Below the pieces are notes generated by a model. That model made no database searches and was not told where the DNA came from. It saw only the letters and a program-made list of their open reading frames with translations. Positions 19,736-30,955 of a stretch of 64,000 nt of DNA are shown here, in pieces (the first letter of the stretch is position 1; the number at the start of each line of letters is the position of its first letter). The DNA is taken from positions 1,764,001 through 1,828,000 of the forward strand of contig NZ_CP039634.1 of assembly GCF_004923295.1 (NCBI RefSeq), written 5' to 3'. Made by a program: the position numbers and the translations under genes. The stretch comes from Azospirillum sp. TSH100. Lineage in GTDB: Bacteria; Pseudomonadota; Alphaproteobacteria; Azospirillales; Azospirillaceae.

Positions 19736-21421
19736 TTACGCTGCCTTCACCCCGCTGAGGAAATTCTCCACCTCCCGGCGCAGGCGGGTGGATTCGGTGG
19801 TCAGATGGTCGGCGACGCTGCGGACCTCGCCCGCGGCGCGGCCGGTGTCGCCGGCGGCGCGGGTGACGCTGACGATGTTGCTGGTCACCTGCTGCGTGCC
19901 CTGCGCCGCTTCCTGGACGTTGCGGCTGATCTCCTGGGTCGCGGCGCTCTGCTGTTCCACTGCCGAGGCGATGGTGGCGGAGATCTGGCTGATCTCGGTG
20001 ATGATCCGGCTGATCTCCTCGATGGCGGAAACCGCCTCGCGCGTCGCGCCCTGGATGGTGGCGATCTGGCCGGTGATGTCCTCGGTCGCCTTGGCGGTCT
20101 GGTTGGCCAGGCTCTTCACCTCGCTGGCGACGACGGCGAAGCCCTTGCCGGCCTCGCCGGCGCGCGCCGCCTCGATGGTGGCGTTCAGCGCCAGCAGGTT
20201 GGTCTGCGCCGCGATGTTGTTGATCAGGTCCACCACCTCGCCGATCTTCTGCGCGCCTTCGGCAAGGCCGGAAACCACGCCGTTGGCCCGGTTCGCGCCG
20301 CTGACCGCCTGTTCGGCGACGCGGGTCGACTGGCTGACCTGACGGCCGATCTCGGCGATGGAGGAGGACAGCTCCTCCGCTGCGGCGGCGACGGTCTGGA
20401 CGTTGGCGGAGGCCTGTTCGGCGGCCGACGCCACCGTGGTGCTCTGACGGTTGGTCTCGTCGGCGGTGCCGGTCAGGGAGCCGGCAGACTGCTGCATCTG
20501 GGTCGCCGCACCCGACAGGCTCTGCACCACCGCGGTGACGTTGCCTTCAAAGGCGCGCATCAGCTCCTCCAGCCGGACGGCACGGCGAGCCTTGGCCTCC
20601 TCGTCGGCGCGCCGGGCGGCGGCGAGGCGGTCACCTTCGATGGCGTTGCGCTTGAAGACATCCACGGCGTCAGCCATGGCGCCGACCTCGTCCCGGCGAC
20701 CGACGCCGGGCACCTCGACCGCACGGTCGCCGCCTGCCAGCCGCCCCATGGCGGCTGTCATGGCGACGATCGGCGTGGCGATGGAGCCGCGCAGCACCAT
20801 CCCGGCGGCCGCGGCGACCAGCAGGGAAATGAGCGCGCCGACGATGGCGGTGACGTAGCCGGTGGAGAAGGCGGCCTTCTGTTCCGTGTCGCGCATGGCC
20901 AGCAGGGCATGTTCGGCATCATCGATCTCACGGACCAGCCTGCGGATGTTGTCCATCGACGCCTTGCCGAGCGCCTTGGCTTCCATCGCGCGGGCCTCCT
21001 CGCGCGTTTCCGCCTTCGCCATCAGGGCGATTTCCTTGTCCGCCACCGTCTGGCGCCAGGTGGCGGCATGCCTGCGCAGTTCCTCCAGCCGGGCCTGCTG
21101 CTGCGGATTGTCGGCAGTCAGCGACTTCACCTCTGCCAATGCACGGTCGAACGCCTGCGCACCCGAGCGGTAGGGTTCGAGGAAGGCGTCGTTCCCGCTG
21201 ACCAGATAGCCGCGCAACCCGGTCTCCTGATCGACCATCGCCGCCATCGCCGCGTCGGTCGTCTGGATCATGCGATAGGTGTGGATCGTCCACCCGATGG
21301 AGGACTGGATCGAAGACAGGGTGGAATAATTGGCGATGCTGATTGCGCCGATGATGACGATCAATATCGCGAATGAAGTCAGCAGTTTTCCGCCGATGCG
21401 GAGATGGGTGAACCAGGACAT
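19736..21421 (-). CDS. Membrane chemoreceptor with CHASE3 sensor and HAMP domain
   Basis: This 561-aa methyl-accepting chemotaxis protein has TM1 at ~8-28 and TM2 at ~187-210. The periplasmic part has CHASE3 character ([21 protein letters not shown]). HAMP follows (~210-265), then the signalling domain with the canonical tip ([38 protein letters not shown]). The C-terminal part ([21 protein letters not shown]) is typical of alphaproteobacterial receptors. No CheB/CheR-binding pentapeptide is visible at the C-terminus. It is monocistronic, with a 354-bp upstream gap containing a long hairpin. Confidence 0.96.
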   Translation of the reverse strand: MSWFTHLRIGGKLLTSFAILIVIIGAISIANYSTLSSIQSSIGWTIHTYRMIQTTDAAMAAMVDQETGLRGYLVSGNDAFLEPYRSGAQAFDRALAEVKSLTADNPQQQARLEELRRHAATWRQTVADKEIALMAKAETREEARAMEAKALGKASMDNIRRLVREIDDAEHALLAMRDTEQKAAFSTGYVTAIVGALISLLVAAAAGMVLRGSIATPIVAMTAAMGRLAGGDRAVEVPGVGRRDEVGAMADAVDVFKRNAIEGDRLAAARRADEEAKARRAVRLEELMRAFEGNVTAVVQSLSGAATQMQQSAGSLTGTADETNRQSTTVASAAEQASANVQTVAAAAEELSSSIAEIGRQVSQSTRVAEQAVSGANRANGVVSGLAEGAQKIGEVVDLINNIAAQTNLLALNATIEAARAGEAGKGFAVVASEVKSLANQTAKATEDITGQIATIQGATREAVSAIEEISRIITEISQISATIASAVEQQSAATQEISRNVQEAAQGTQQVTSNIVSVTRAAGDTGRAAGEVRSVADHLTTESTRLRREVENFLSGVKAA

Positions 21422-21775
21422 TTTTTGCGCCTCGTATGACCGGATAGGCTTTTGATGAGCGCGAACGGTCGTCTCGCCTTCGGGAACTTCGTTCGATTGG
21501 GTAAGTGTCCAACCAAATCGAAGGCGAAGGCTGATACGTCGGACAATTCGACGTCGATCATCGAAAATTCGATGTATGACGGATGCATGGGTCTCTCACC
21601 CAGGCTTATACGCTTGGTTGGAGAACATATAATTTACAATTTAATATTTTATCGCTTGCTGCCCGCTGAAAGCAAAGCGGGAGAGGTTGGGCGCTTGGAG
21701 GCATTTTGACGCATCATGGCGTCAATGGCATGCAATTGAAGGTTTTGGCACGATTGCGGAAAGGTCGCCGCAAGA
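21422..21775 (+). other. Non-coding AT-rich gap with hairpin and palindrome upstream of chemoreceptor
   Basis: No convincing gene is present. An imperfect 14-bp stem pairs 21487-21500 with 21513-21529 (arms CTTCG+TTCGATT+GG, a 2-nt and a 1-nt bulge, 12-nt loop). A separate short inverted repeat lies at 21559-21574 (CATCGAA, 2-nt gap, TTCGATG). The stretch 21620-21660 is very AT-rich for this genome. On the minus strand this is the leader/promoter region of the CHASE3 receptor. Confidence 0.55.
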
Positions 21776-22243
21776 TCAGCGCCGCAGCCGCATGTCGATG
21801 TGGGGAATGCCGAAATCATCATAGGGCTCGGTGTCGCGCACCAGCCCGAAGCCGCCATAGAAACGTTCCAGGTAAAGCTGCGCGCCGATGACCACATCGC
21901 GGTCTGGCCAGCGCTCCGCCAGCACCGCCAGCGACTCCGCCACCAGTGCCCGCCCCAGCCCGGTCGAGCGTTGCGACGGATCGACCGCCAGCCGGCCGAA
22001 GGAAACCGGCTCTTGCGGACCTTCGCCATCAGGTCCAAGGCAGCGGGCGCAGCCGATAACGGCGCCGCCGGCGTCCGACGCGATCAGGTGAAGCGCCCCA
22101 GGGTCGCGCCCGTCGATGTCGGGATAGGGGGAGGCCTGTTCCACCACGAACACCCGGCTGCGCAAGGCCAGCAGATCGTGCAGTTCGGTCAGGGTCAGGG
22201 CGTTGAACTGAACGCGGCGGATGGGAGGGGGGGATGTCGTCAC
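21776..22243 (-). CDS. ElaA-type GNAT acetyltransferase
   Basis: This 155-aa N-acetyltransferase follows the ElaA pattern: LTLTELHDLLALRSRVFVVEQASPYPDIDGRD, continuous in the protein and followed by LHLIA, then the acetyl-CoA loop QRSTGLGRALV (Q/RxxGxG/A) at about residue 94. The acetyl acceptor is not known for the family. Its start is 7 bp from the stop of the upstream 136-aa gene on the same strand, so the two probably form a small operon. Confidence 0.9.
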   Translation of the reverse strand: MTTSPPPIRRVQFNALTLTELHDLLALRSRVFVVEQASPYPDIDGRDPGALHLIASDAGGAVIGCARCLGPDGEGPQEPVSFGRLAVDPSQRSTGLGRALVAESLAVLAERWPDRDVVIGAQLYLERFYGGFGLVRDTEPYDDFGIPHIDMRLRR

Positions 22244-22250
22244 CGGAGGC

Positions 22251-22661
22251 TCAGGCCATCGCGTTGCGGATCATGTAGTCGGCGATGTCCTTGGGCTTCA
22301 CCTTGATTTCGGTCAGCGGCTCGTCGGCGGTCATCGCCTTGGCGACCAGCAGGCTGTTCTGAACATTGGTCAGAGTGATGCGGAACACGCCGGCGGCGCC
22401 CTTCAGGCGTGGGTAATAGGTGGGGTCGATCACCTTCTCGCGCCGGCGAAGCCGGGCCAGCGCGGTCCCTTCGTCCAGTTCCTCGACCGGCTTTGATTGC
22501 ACGAGCTTCCAGTCGGATTCTCCGCCCCAGCCGGCGGTGATGGCGACTTTGGCCGCGGCCTCATCCTCCGCCACGCCCAGCTTGTAGATGTGTTTCCCCT
22601 GTCCGACGTCGGACGCCCATTTGGTCAGGGCGGCACTGCGCGCGACATAGACGAGGGCCAT
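22251..22661 (-). CDS. Small protein of unknown function (136 aa)
   Basis: I do not recognise a family with confidence. The protein is soluble, with a strand-rich N-terminal third (MALVYVARSAALTKW, HIYKLGVAEDEAAAK, SDWKLVQSKP) and a helical C-terminus (KPKDIADYMIRNAM). The YVARS...IYKLGVAED...DWKLV spacing weakly recalls GIY-YIG-like proteins, but catalytic Arg/Glu positions cannot be assigned. Codon use fits the genome. It is probably translated before the ElaA-type gene in one operon. Confidence 0.8.
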   Translation of the reverse strand: MALVYVARSAALTKWASDVGQGKHIYKLGVAEDEAAAKVAITAGWGGESDWKLVQSKPVEELDEGTALARLRRREKVIDPTYYPRLKGAAGVFRITLTNVQNSLLVAKAMTADEPLTEIKVKPKDIADYMIRNAMA

Positions 22662-22742
22662 GACGACTCGATCCTTCCGGCGGAAGCATTGGGTTTGTTG
22701 CGGTGGGGTTTTACCGGACCGAAAGCTTATTGCAATGAAGAC

Positions 22743-23162
22743 CTATTGCAACGAAGACTGCCGCGCGATCGGCGTGATGAGGATGCGGGTGACCACGTCC
22801 TTGCCGAACATGGCAATCACCGATTCATCGATGCGGCGGCGCAGGGCAGGGACGTTGGCGATGTTGCCGCGGACGATCCATCCCTCGTCCACCCCCTTGT
22901 AGATGGCGGTCAGGATGGCGTCATGCAGGCGGGGAATGCTGAGTTGGACCTCGCCCAGCTTCAGGGCGTCGCCGACTTCCAGGTTCACTTCGACCTGGGT
23001 ATATTTCTCGATCCGGCCGGCATTGACCACCGGGACCATCAGCGGCTTGATCCGCACCGACGGCGGCAGGGCGCCTGCCGCACCCTCGTTGGCGGCAGCC
23101 GGCGGCGCCGACGGCAGCGTCAGAAGCAGGGCAAGGCAAAGGGCGGACAGAAATCCACGCAT
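22743..23162 (-). CDS. Secreted FliL-like protein
   Basis: This 139-aa protein from the ATG at 23162 begins with a Sec-type signal peptide (MRGFLSALCLALLLTLPSA) rather than the single anchor of classical FliL. The mature part shares the FliL core pattern: a strand VRIKPLMVPVV, then EKYTQVEVNLEV, then RLHDAILTAIYKG, then FGKDVVTRILI near the C-terminus. The FliL-like protein at 30956-31411 has matching blocks. FliL supports the flagellar stator, but no flagellar genes are nearby. The 34 extra in-frame upstream residues are rich in Arg/Pro and would destroy the signal peptide. Confidence 0.85.
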   Translation of the reverse strand: MRGFLSALCLALLLTLPSAPPAAANEGAAGALPPSVRIKPLMVPVVNAGRIEKYTQVEVNLEVGDALKLGEVQLSIPRLHDAILTAIYKGVDEGWIVRGNIANVPALRRRIDESVIAMFGKDVVTRILITPIARQSSLQ

Positions 23163-23288
23163 GGCAGGGCACCACAAAGGACCGGATGGCGGCGATGCTA
23201 CCGGTCCGACGCGGCGCTTGCAACCGGGCCCGGCCCCTATTCGGGGCCGGAAGCGATTGGTCACGGCGGAGGTGGGTTGCGCAAGCGA

Positions 23289-23801
23289 TCAGGCGGCCTT
23301 CTTGCCGCTGGCGGCCATCGCCTTCTTGTTGACGTCGCCGATCGCCAGCTTGTTGAGCAGGCTGTCGGTTTCCTTTTCCTCCTGCAGGGTCTCGTCCAGA
23401 AGCTGGGCGACCTTGTCGAGGCCGCAGGCGGTGGCATAGGCGTGCAGCGTGCCGTAACTGGCGATCTCGTAATGCTCGACCTTCTGGGCGGCGGCGATCA
23501 GGGCGGCGTCCTGCACCTCGGGCGCCAGACCCATTTCCAGTATTTCCTGGGCCTCGCTGATCAGCCCTTCCATCGCATCGCAATGCTTGCCACGCGGGCG
23601 GGTGTCCAGTTCCTCGAACACCTGCTGGAGCCGTTCGATCTGGCCGTTGGTCTGTTCCAGATGGGTTTCGAACGCCTGGCGCAACTGGTCGGAACTGACG
23701 GCCTTGGCCATCTTGGGCAGAGCCTTCGCGATCTGCTTCTCGGCGTGGTAAATGTCGCGAAGATCCTCGATCAGCAGATCCTGCATCGTCTTGGCGGCCA
23801 T
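23289..23801 (-). CDS. DUF892 (YciE/YciF) ferritin-like protein
   Basis: This 170-aa helical protein belongs to the YciF/DUF892 ferritin-like group. The N-terminal block DLLIEDLRDIYHAEKQI and the carboxylate/His helices (FETHLEQTNGQIERL, KVEHYEIASYGTLHAYA, ETLQEEKETDSLL) supply the di-metal residues in the usual order. Family members are induced by osmotic or general stress; the precise reaction is not established. A basic Lys/Ala tail ends the protein. It is divergently arranged with the small DUF6898-like gene. Confidence 0.93.
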   Translation of the reverse strand: MAAKTMQDLLIEDLRDIYHAEKQIAKALPKMAKAVSSDQLRQAFETHLEQTNGQIERLQQVFEELDTRPRGKHCDAMEGLISEAQEILEMGLAPEVQDAALIAAAQKVEHYEIASYGTLHAYATACGLDKVAQLLDETLQEEKETDSLLNKLAIGDVNKKAMAASGKKAA

Positions 23802-23953
23802 TGTGGTGGTCCTTCCTCGCTGTGGGTGTTGGCGGAGCGGGGCTCGCGCGCGCCGGATGGCAGCGTGGACAACAGCGATGGCCGCCGGCCGTTGCGGTCT
23901 CGAACGGGGATTGGCCTTCCGGTAAGGGAAGGCCGGGCAGGAGGGACGTGAGC

Positions 23954-24184
23954 ATGACCGACGGAGACGTGCTGTTCGAATTCCAGCGGGTCGGCAGCTA
24001 TCTGCGGGTGACCGCCATCGACGCGAAAACCGGCGTCGAGGTGACGGTGGCCGGTCCGGCCACCGGCAGCCAGGAATTGCTGAAGCGGACGGCGATCAAC
24101 AAGCTGCGCTTCGTCCAGAACAAAGGAAGCGGATCTGCGGCGCCGGCCAAACCGGGGCCGAAGCGGGATGGCGGACTGTACTGA
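23954..24184 (+). CDS. Small DUF6898-like protein
   Basis: This 76-aa protein begins at the ATG at 23954 (an in-frame GTG lies 6 bp upstream). The sequence VLFEFQRVGSYLRVTAID and TGVEVTVAGPATGSQ fits the small family often found in Rhodospirillales and commonly mislabelled as serine hydroxymethyltransferase in databases. It resembles a compact beta domain with one helix and a basic C-terminus. No catalytic motif is visible. The family assignment is from memory of its pattern. Confidence 0.72.
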   Translation: MTDGDVLFEFQRVGSYLRVTAIDAKTGVEVTVAGPATGSQELLKRTAINKLRFVQNKGSGSAAPAKPGPKRDGGLY

Positions 24185-24534
24185 CCGCACATCGCGCAAA
24201 GAAAACGCGCCGCCGGACGGGGCCGGACGGCGCGGATCGAAGTCTGGCTTTTGCTGATGGTGAGCGCCGGCATGCCTTCGCCGGCAATCCCGGCACAGGG
24301 CCGGACCGCCGGTCGTAGAGCGAACCGCTCGACCCCGACAGTAGACCTATGCCTGCCCGTTGACACTGGCGCAGGGGGTGTAACGCTTGTAGAACCGCGC
24401 ATCTCTGAACGAATGGCGCATAAGAAAAGCCCCCCTTTTCCAGCGCCCTTCGGCCGGTTGAGCGGGGTATCGGCCGGACAGATATCCCGTGCCGGCCTTC
24501 GGGCAGAAGAACGAAACACCAGAGGATCGAGGCT
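24185..24534 (+). other. Non-coding gap before the secreted Cys-rich protein
   Basis: No gene is supported in either strand. Around 24206-24232 there are GC-rich inverted segments (CGCGCCG... and ...CGGCGCG) that could form a terminator-like stem behind the DUF6898-like gene, without a T-run. A perfect TTGACA occurs at 24360-24365 but no good -10 box stands at the right distance, so a promoter is only possible. Confidence 0.4.
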
Positions 24535-24993
24535 ATGAAGGGTGTTCGGGCGGTGGGTATGAGAGCGGCGGCGGTGACGGCAATCGCCTTGATTGCGGTC
24601 CTGCCGGTGCTGGCGGTCCCGCAGGCGGCGCTGGCTGCTTCATCCCAGGCAAGCCAGAAGCCTGATCATGGCGCCAAGGACCATGGCGGCCGCCAGCCGA
24701 CCCCCGGTGCGGGTGCACCGGCGGGGGGAGCGGTCTCGACCGCCCCGCAGCCGACGACGCCGGCCGCCGGGTGTCTGAAGCCGGGCGTGCCGCTGTGCAT
24801 GGATGATCAGGCGACCTTCCTCAACGCCGACAAGATGTCGTCCTGTCAGGGCGAGGTGAAGGAGTATGTCGACAAGTCGATGGCCTATCTGACCTGTCTG
24901 AACGAAGAGAATGTGACGACCGGGCGGGAATTGAGCCGCAATGTCGACCGCTTCAACTGTCGATTGTCGGGCCGGAAAGGCTGCGCGAACTGA
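24535..24993 (+). CDS. Secreted Cys-rich protein of unknown function
   Basis: This 152-aa protein has a signal peptide (hydrophobic AIALIAVLPVLAV, cleavage near ALAAS). A Pro/Gly/Ala linker spans ~38-75. A small domain with six cysteines follows (GCLKPGVPLC, SSCQGEV, YLTCLNEEN, FNCRL, GCAN), enough for three disulfides in the periplasm or outside. I do not recognise the family. The start at 24535 follows an AGAGGATCGAGGC region; the ATG 24 bp downstream (MRAAAV) is also possible. It is preceded by 350 bp of non-coding DNA. Confidence 0.82.
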   Translation: MKGVRAVGMRAAAVTAIALIAVLPVLAVPQAALAASSQASQKPDHGAKDHGGRQPTPGAGAPAGGAVSTAPQPTTPAAGCLKPGVPLCMDDQATFLNADKMSSCQGEVKEYVDKSMAYLTCLNEENVTTGRELSRNVDRFNCRLSGRKGCAN

Positions 24994-25165
24994 GGCTGTT
25001 TGATTTCAGGATGCTGCCGGGAAAGTTGGGGTGCGACCGGCTCGCATCTTCAACCAATCGGATGGCTTGCCGTTTAAAAATCCAATGGCTTGCCATCGAC
25101 TGGACACGCACACGGGCCGACTCCCTTGTAAGGAGCGGCCCGCGTTGCATACGGACTTTTCTCGA

Positions 25166-25609
25166 TCAGCCGGCCTTGCGGCGGGTCTGACGGCCGGAGC
25201 TGCGGCCCAGGCCGATGCGCTTGGCGAATTCCGAACGCTGTGCCGCATAGTTCGGTGCAACCATCGGATAGTCGGGCGGAAGTCCCCAGCGGGAGCGATA
25301 TTCGTCCGGAGACATGTTGTAGGTCGAACGAAGATGCCGCTTGAGCATCTTCAACTTCTTCCCATCTTCCAGGCAGACGATGTATTCGGGCGTCACCGAC
25401 TTGCGAATCGGAACGGCCGGCTTCAGCGGTTCCGCCGCGACCTCACGAGGCTGACCATTCAGGCCGGTCAGCGACGAGTAGACCGTATTGATCACGTCGG
25501 GGATTTGCTGAGCAGGCAACACGTTCTTGCTGACATACGCCGATACGATGTCGGCGGTCATCCGCAGCAGCGCATTGTCCGGTACATCGGCGCGAAGCTG
25601 GTCGCTCAT
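25166..25609 (-). CDS. MucR/Ros-family zinc-finger transcriptional regulator
   Basis: This 147-aa regulator matches the MucR/Ros family of alphaproteobacteria, which controls exopolysaccharide, motility and symbiosis or virulence genes by binding AT-rich DNA. The conserved blocks are NALLRMTADIVSAYVSKN, YIVCLEDGKKLKMLKRHL (residues carrying the single-finger Cys/His ligands), and YPMVAPNYAAQRSEFAKRIGLG. The ATG at 25609 yields the standard MSDQLR start; 43 further in-frame residues upstream are unlike the family and run into the promoter. Members commonly repress themselves, and the upstream region here is AT-rich. Confidence 0.95.
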   Translation of the reverse strand: MSDQLRADVPDNALLRMTADIVSAYVSKNVLPAQQIPDVINTVYSSLTGLNGQPREVAAEPLKPAVPIRKSVTPEYIVCLEDGKKLKMLKRHLRSTYNMSPDEYRSRWGLPPDYPMVAPNYAAQRSEFAKRIGLGRSSGRQTRRKAG

Positions 25610-26186
25610 TGCACTGTGTCCTGGTTTTTCATTTGTCCGTAGGAACCAAGTTGCATACCGTGATTTAGGTGTCAATATAATTTCGGCAAGCAGCAAATTA
25701 GTTGCTCTTGCCTGCCAGAACAAAGGACCGCCGTGCAAATCAGCTTTCGCTGAAAATCGTTGCGCGGTTGTGGCTGTGCCGCAGCTTTAAGGGGCGTCTA
25801 GTAAGCGCCGGCTTGCGATTTTCCCCCGAGTCTGCCGCGGCAATTGGCTGATTTCCCGCTCATATATCGAACCGGCTATCTCCCTTGTTTCCAGCCTTCG
25901 GCAACGAAGAGGTGAAAACCGACACCGAACTTTCTCGGTGGTTGGGCGACATGTCGGCACGACGGCCGGAAAAGCACCCGTCGCGCCGAGGCCGCCAAGT
26001 TTGACGCCGGATGCAGTGCTGGGTTTGGCGCCGGATTTAGCTATGCATCCACGTCATGGTGTGGCTGTGGCGGTTGGCACCGACATCTGGTAGGGTGCCG
26101 GCGTCTTTCGCCGCATTGCCGGCCGCATCGCCGGCCCTCTTGCGGATTGTGCATCCGTTACCGCACGCACCGGAGTTTCCGCCGTC
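25610..26186 (+). other. 577-bp non-coding region between mucR-like gene and rpiB
   Basis: No gene is supported. The part next to the MucR-like gene (25630-25720) is AT-rich and holds a hairpin: 25686-25690 and 25692-25696 pair with 25702-25711, with one bulged base and a 5-nt loop. This is a plausible self-regulatory region. The rest is normal GC with no recognisable RNA element; it should also contain the rpiB promoter. Confidence 0.5.
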
Positions 26187-26624
26187 ATGACCGTCCGCAC
26201 CGTGGCACTCGCTTCCGATCACGCCGGCTATGAGCTGAAGGCTCAGATCGCCCGGCAGCTTGAGGGCGCCGGCTACACCGTCCTCGATCTCGGCACAGAC
26301 GGACCGGCCTCGGTCGATTACCCGGACTTCGCCGCCGCCCTGGCGGCTGCGGTCACCGACGGGCGGGCGCAGCGCGGCGTGCTGGTTTGCGGCAGCGGCA
26401 TCGGCATCAGCATCGCCGCCAACCGCCATCCCGGCGTCCGCGCCGCCCTGGTGCATGACGTGACCACCGCGAGGCTGTCGCGCGAGCATAACGACGCCAA
26501 CGTGATCGCGCTGGGCGCCCGCGTCATCGGGCCGGAGATCGCCAAGGATTGCGTCGAAATGTTCCTTAAGACCGATTTCGAGGGCGGCGAACGCCACAGC
26601 CGCCGCATCGCCAAGATGGGCTGA
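26187..26624 (+). CDS. rpiB: Ribose-5-phosphate isomerase B
   Basis: RpiB interconverts ribose 5-phosphate and ribulose 5-phosphate in the pentose phosphate pathway. The 145-aa length is standard. SDHAGYELK opens the protein, and the catalytic Cys68 lies in [16 protein letters not shown], with a following His/Arg-containing segment ([12 protein letters not shown]). The C-terminus ([11 protein letters not shown]) is typical. rpiB directly before glyA and nrdR is the usual alphaproteobacterial order. Confidence 0.96.
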   Translation: MTVRTVALASDHAGYELKAQIARQLEGAGYTVLDLGTDGPASVDYPDFAAALAAAVTDGRAQRGVLVCGSGIGISIAANRHPGVRAALVHDVTTARLSREHNDANVIALGARVIGPEIAKDCVEMFLKTDFEGGERHSRRIAKMG

Positions 26625-26761
26625 GCGCGACACTTCGCCGCTCCCCTGCTCGGACCTTCATTTGGCCGTCAAGGCCCGCAACCGGGACGCGACAGTTCCC
26701 GGATCGACCTGTCGGGACTTCCAACCGGCTTTGCGCCCTTCGATTTGAGGAACTTTCCGCC

Positions 26762-28063
<1,302 letters not shown>

Positions 28064-28083
28064 TCCGATAAGGTGATCGACAG

Positions 28084-28551
28084 ATGCGCTGCCCGTTCTG
28101 CGGAAACGAGGATACCCAGGTCAAGGACTCGCGCCCGACCGAAGACAACTCGGCAATCCGCCGGCGGCGCTTCTGTCCCAGTTGCAGCGCCCGCTTCACC
28201 ACCTTTGAACGCGTCCAGCTGCGTGAACTGACGGTGGTGAAGAGCAACGGCCAGCGCGAACCGTTCGACCGCGAGAAGCTCTTGCGGTCGATGAGGATCG
28301 CCCTGCGCAAACGCCCGATCGATGGCGACCGCATCGACCGGGTGGTGAACAGCATGGTCCGTCAGCTCGAGTCCTCCGGCGAAAGCGAGATCCCGTCGAA
28401 GCAGATCGGCGAGAAGATCATGGAGGCGCTTCAGACGATGGATCAGGTGGCGTATATCCGGTACGCCTCGGTCTACAAGGACTTCCGGGAAGCGTCCGAC
28501 TTCAACGAGTTCGTCGAACAGCTGGCGCCGGAAGCGTCCCCGGGGATGTGA
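28084..28551 (+). CDS. nrdR: Transcriptional repressor of ribonucleotide reductase NrdR
   Basis: NrdR senses (d)ATP and represses nrd genes. The 155-aa protein has an N-terminal zinc ribbon with two Cys pairs (MRCPFC and FCPSC) and an ATP-cone domain from ~48 ([19 protein letters not shown], through [12 protein letters not shown]). Length and motifs are standard. In most alphaproteobacteria ribD follows on the same strand; here a convergent hppA follows instead. Confidence 0.97.
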   Translation: MRCPFCGNEDTQVKDSRPTEDNSAIRRRRFCPSCSARFTTFERVQLRELTVVKSNGQREPFDREKLLRSMRIALRKRPIDGDRIDRVVNSMVRQLESSGESEIPSKQIGEKIMEALQTMDQVAYIRYASVYKDFREASDFNEFVEQLAPEASPGM

Positions 28552-28558
28552 GCCTTCG

Positions 28559-28591
28559 GATGCGGGGCAGGTGGTTGTCCCGCCCCGCATC
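28559..28591 (+). terminator. Hairpin between convergent nrdR and hppA
   Basis: A perfect 10-bp stem pairs 28559-28568 with 28582-28591 around a 13-nt loop. It starts 8 bp after the nrdR stop and ends 19 bp before the hppA stop. Neither side carries a T-run, so it may act only as a transcript-end stabiliser. Confidence 0.5.
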
Positions 28592-28609
28592 AACCTCTCA
28601 GCCGAACCC

Positions 28610-30712
28610 TCACCCAACCTGGGCCAGGATCGCCAGCAGCAGGATCGCCACGATGTTGGTGATCTTGATCATCGGGTTCACCGCCGGGCCGGCGGTGTCC
28701 TTGTAGGGATCGCCGACCGTATCGCCGGTCACCGCCGCCTTGTGGGCGTCGGATCCCTTGCCGCCATGGTTGCCCTCCTCGATGTATTTCTTGGCGTTGT
28801 CCCAGGCGCCGCCGCCCGACGTCATCGAGATGGCGACGAATACGCCGGTGACGATGGTGCCCAGCAGCATGGCGCCCAGCGCCGCGAAGCCAGCCGCCCG
28901 CCCGCCGATGGCGGCGATCACCACATAGAGGACGACCGGAGCCAGCACCGGCAGCAGCGAGGGGATCACCATCTCCTTGATCGCGGCCTTGGTCAGCATG
29001 TCCACCGCGCGGCCATAATCGGGTTTCGCGGTGCCCTCCATGATGCCGGGGATTTCGCGGAACTGGCGCCGCACCTCCACCACCACCGAGCCGGCGGCGC
29101 GGCCGACGGCGGTCATGCCCATGGCGCCGAACAGATAGGGCAGCAGGCCGCCAACCAGCAGCCCGACGACGACATAGGGGTCGTTCAGCCGGAACTCGAC
29201 CGGGATGTTCGGGAAGTAATGGCCCAAATCCTGGACGTAAGCGGCGAAGAGAACCAGCGCGGCCAGACCGGCGGAACCGATGGCGTAGCCCTTGGTCACC
29301 GCCTTGGTGGTGTTGCCGACGGCGTCCAGCGCGTCGGTGGTGACGCGGATGTTGGCGGGCATGTCCGACATCTCGGCGATGCCGCCGGCATTGTCGGTGA
29401 CCGGCCCATAGGCGTCGAGCGCCACCACCATGCCGGCCAGCGCCAGCATCGTTGTCGCGGCGATGCCGATGCCGAAGACGCCGGCCTGCCCATGGGCGAT
29501 CAGAATGCCGGCGCAGATGACGATCACCGGCAGGGCGGTCGATTCCATCGACACGGCAAGGCCCTGGATGACGTTGGTGCCATGCCCGGTCTCCGACGCC
29601 TTGGCGACGCTGCGCACCGGGCGGAAGGATGTGGAGGTGTAGAATTCGGTGATCCAGACCAGAAGGCCGGTGACGCCGAGCCCGACCAGCGCCGAGACGA
29701 ACAGGTTGAAGCCGGTGATCGATACGCCGTCGGTCATGGTGATGGCGCGGGTGAAGCCGAACAGGATGGCGGTGACGATCAGGATCAATACCAACGAGAT
29801 GCCCGCCGCGACGATCAGCCCCTTGTAGAGCGCCTTCATGATGGCGTTGTCGGGGCCGAGCTTCACCGCGAAGGTGCCGGCGACCGAGGCCAGGATGCAG
29901 ACCGCACCGATCAGCAGCGGATAGACCAGCATCATCCGCAGCACGCTGCCGGAAAAGAAAATCGCCGCCAACAGCATGGTGGCGACGATGGTGACGGCGT
30001 AGGTCTCGAACAGGTCGGCGGCCATACCGGCACAGTCGCCGACATTGTCGCCGACATTGTCGGCGATGACCGCCGGGTTGCGCGGGTCGTCCTCCGGGAT
30101 GCCGGCCTCCACCTTGCCAACGAGGTCCGCACCGACGTCGGCGCCCTTGGTGAAGATGCCGCCGCCCAACCGGGCGAAGATCGAGATCAGCGAGGCGCCG
30201 AAGCTGAGCGCCACCAGCGCCTCCAGCACGGTGCGGACCTCGACGGGGTCGTTGACGCGGTAGACCAGCGTCAGGATGCCGAAGTAGCCGCCGACCCCCA
30301 GCAGCCCCAATCCGACCACCAGCATGCCGGTGATCGCTCCCGACTTGAAGGCGATGTCCAGAGCCGGGGCCAGCCCGTTGGTCGCCGCTTCCGCCGTGCG
30401 GACATTGGCGCGGACCGAGACGTTCATGCCAACATAGCCGGCGCTGCCCGACAGCACGGCGCCGATCAGGAAACCGAGCGCCACCGGAAAGCCCAGCGTC
30501 ACCCACAGGATGACCAGCAGGACGAGTCCGGCGATGGCGATGGTGGTGTATTGGCGGTTCAGATAGGCGCGTGCCCCTTCCTGCACCGCGGCGGCGATGG
30601 CCTGCATCCGCTCGGATCCAGGCGACGCGGCCATGACTTCTTTTCCGGTACGAAAACCGTAGGCCAGCGCGAGCAGGCCGGCGGCGATGATGACGATGAA
30701 CGCTAGAGCCAT
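28610..30712 (-). CDS. hppA: Membrane-bound proton-pumping pyrophosphatase
   Basis: This 700-aa integral membrane pump uses pyrophosphate hydrolysis to move H+ across the inner membrane. Many hydrophobic helices (about 15-16) and the pyrophosphate/Mg site [14 protein letters not shown] followed by DDPRNPA and [12 protein letters not shown] are intact. The [19 protein letters not shown] segment carries Lys rather than Ala after GNTT, the residue that marks K+-independent H+-PPases. It is monocistronic after a 243-bp gap. Confidence 0.97.
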   Translation of the reverse strand: MALAFIVIIAAGLLALAYGFRTGKEVMAASPGSERMQAIAAAVQEGARAYLNRQYTTIAIAGLVLLVILWVTLGFPVALGFLIGAVLSGSAGYVGMNVSVRANVRTAEAATNGLAPALDIAFKSGAITGMLVVGLGLLGVGGYFGILTLVYRVNDPVEVRTVLEALVALSFGASLISIFARLGGGIFTKGADVGADLVGKVEAGIPEDDPRNPAVIADNVGDNVGDCAGMAADLFETYAVTIVATMLLAAIFFSGSVLRMMLVYPLLIGAVCILASVAGTFAVKLGPDNAIMKALYKGLIVAAGISLVLILIVTAILFGFTRAITMTDGVSITGFNLFVSALVGLGVTGLLVWITEFYTSTSFRPVRSVAKASETGHGTNVIQGLAVSMESTALPVIVICAGILIAHGQAGVFGIGIAATTMLALAGMVVALDAYGPVTDNAGGIAEMSDMPANIRVTTDALDAVGNTTKAVTKGYAIGSAGLAALVLFAAYVQDLGHYFPNIPVEFRLNDPYVVVGLLVGGLLPYLFGAMGMTAVGRAAGSVVVEVRRQFREIPGIMEGTAKPDYGRAVDMLTKAAIKEMVIPSLLPVLAPVVLYVVIAAIGGRAAGFAALGAMLLGTIVTGVFVAISMTSGGGAWDNAKKYIEEGNHGGKGSDAHKAAVTGDTVGDPYKDTAGPAVNPMIKITNIVAILLLAILAQVG

Positions 30713-30955
30713 CGCATCCCCCGATTGCTTTTAAGGACGCGCCCCGGAAAGGCTGGTCCCACCACGCATTCAAGTGGGGGAGAAGTCGGGCGCAAGTATT
30801 ATCAGAAAAAGCATGCGCCCGGTCCCGCCGCTTTGCAACCGCTGGACGGGCGGACGCGACGCGGCGAAATGGCCGGGGGTACCCCTGGCCTTTGTGGGTA
30901 GTGCCAGGATTCTGCACCGCAAAAAGGCGCAAAATGCGGAGGTGCGGGGCGGTGG

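Noticed and set aside
26625..26761. Glycine or other riboswitch before glyA
   Set aside because: The 137-bp gap has no recognisable aptamer core or expression-platform hairpin.
28571..30706. 711-codon open frame on the plus strand across hppA
   Set aside because: It is antisense to a clearly identified H+-pyrophosphatase; His/Asp/Gln-rich low-complexity translation is typical of such shadows.
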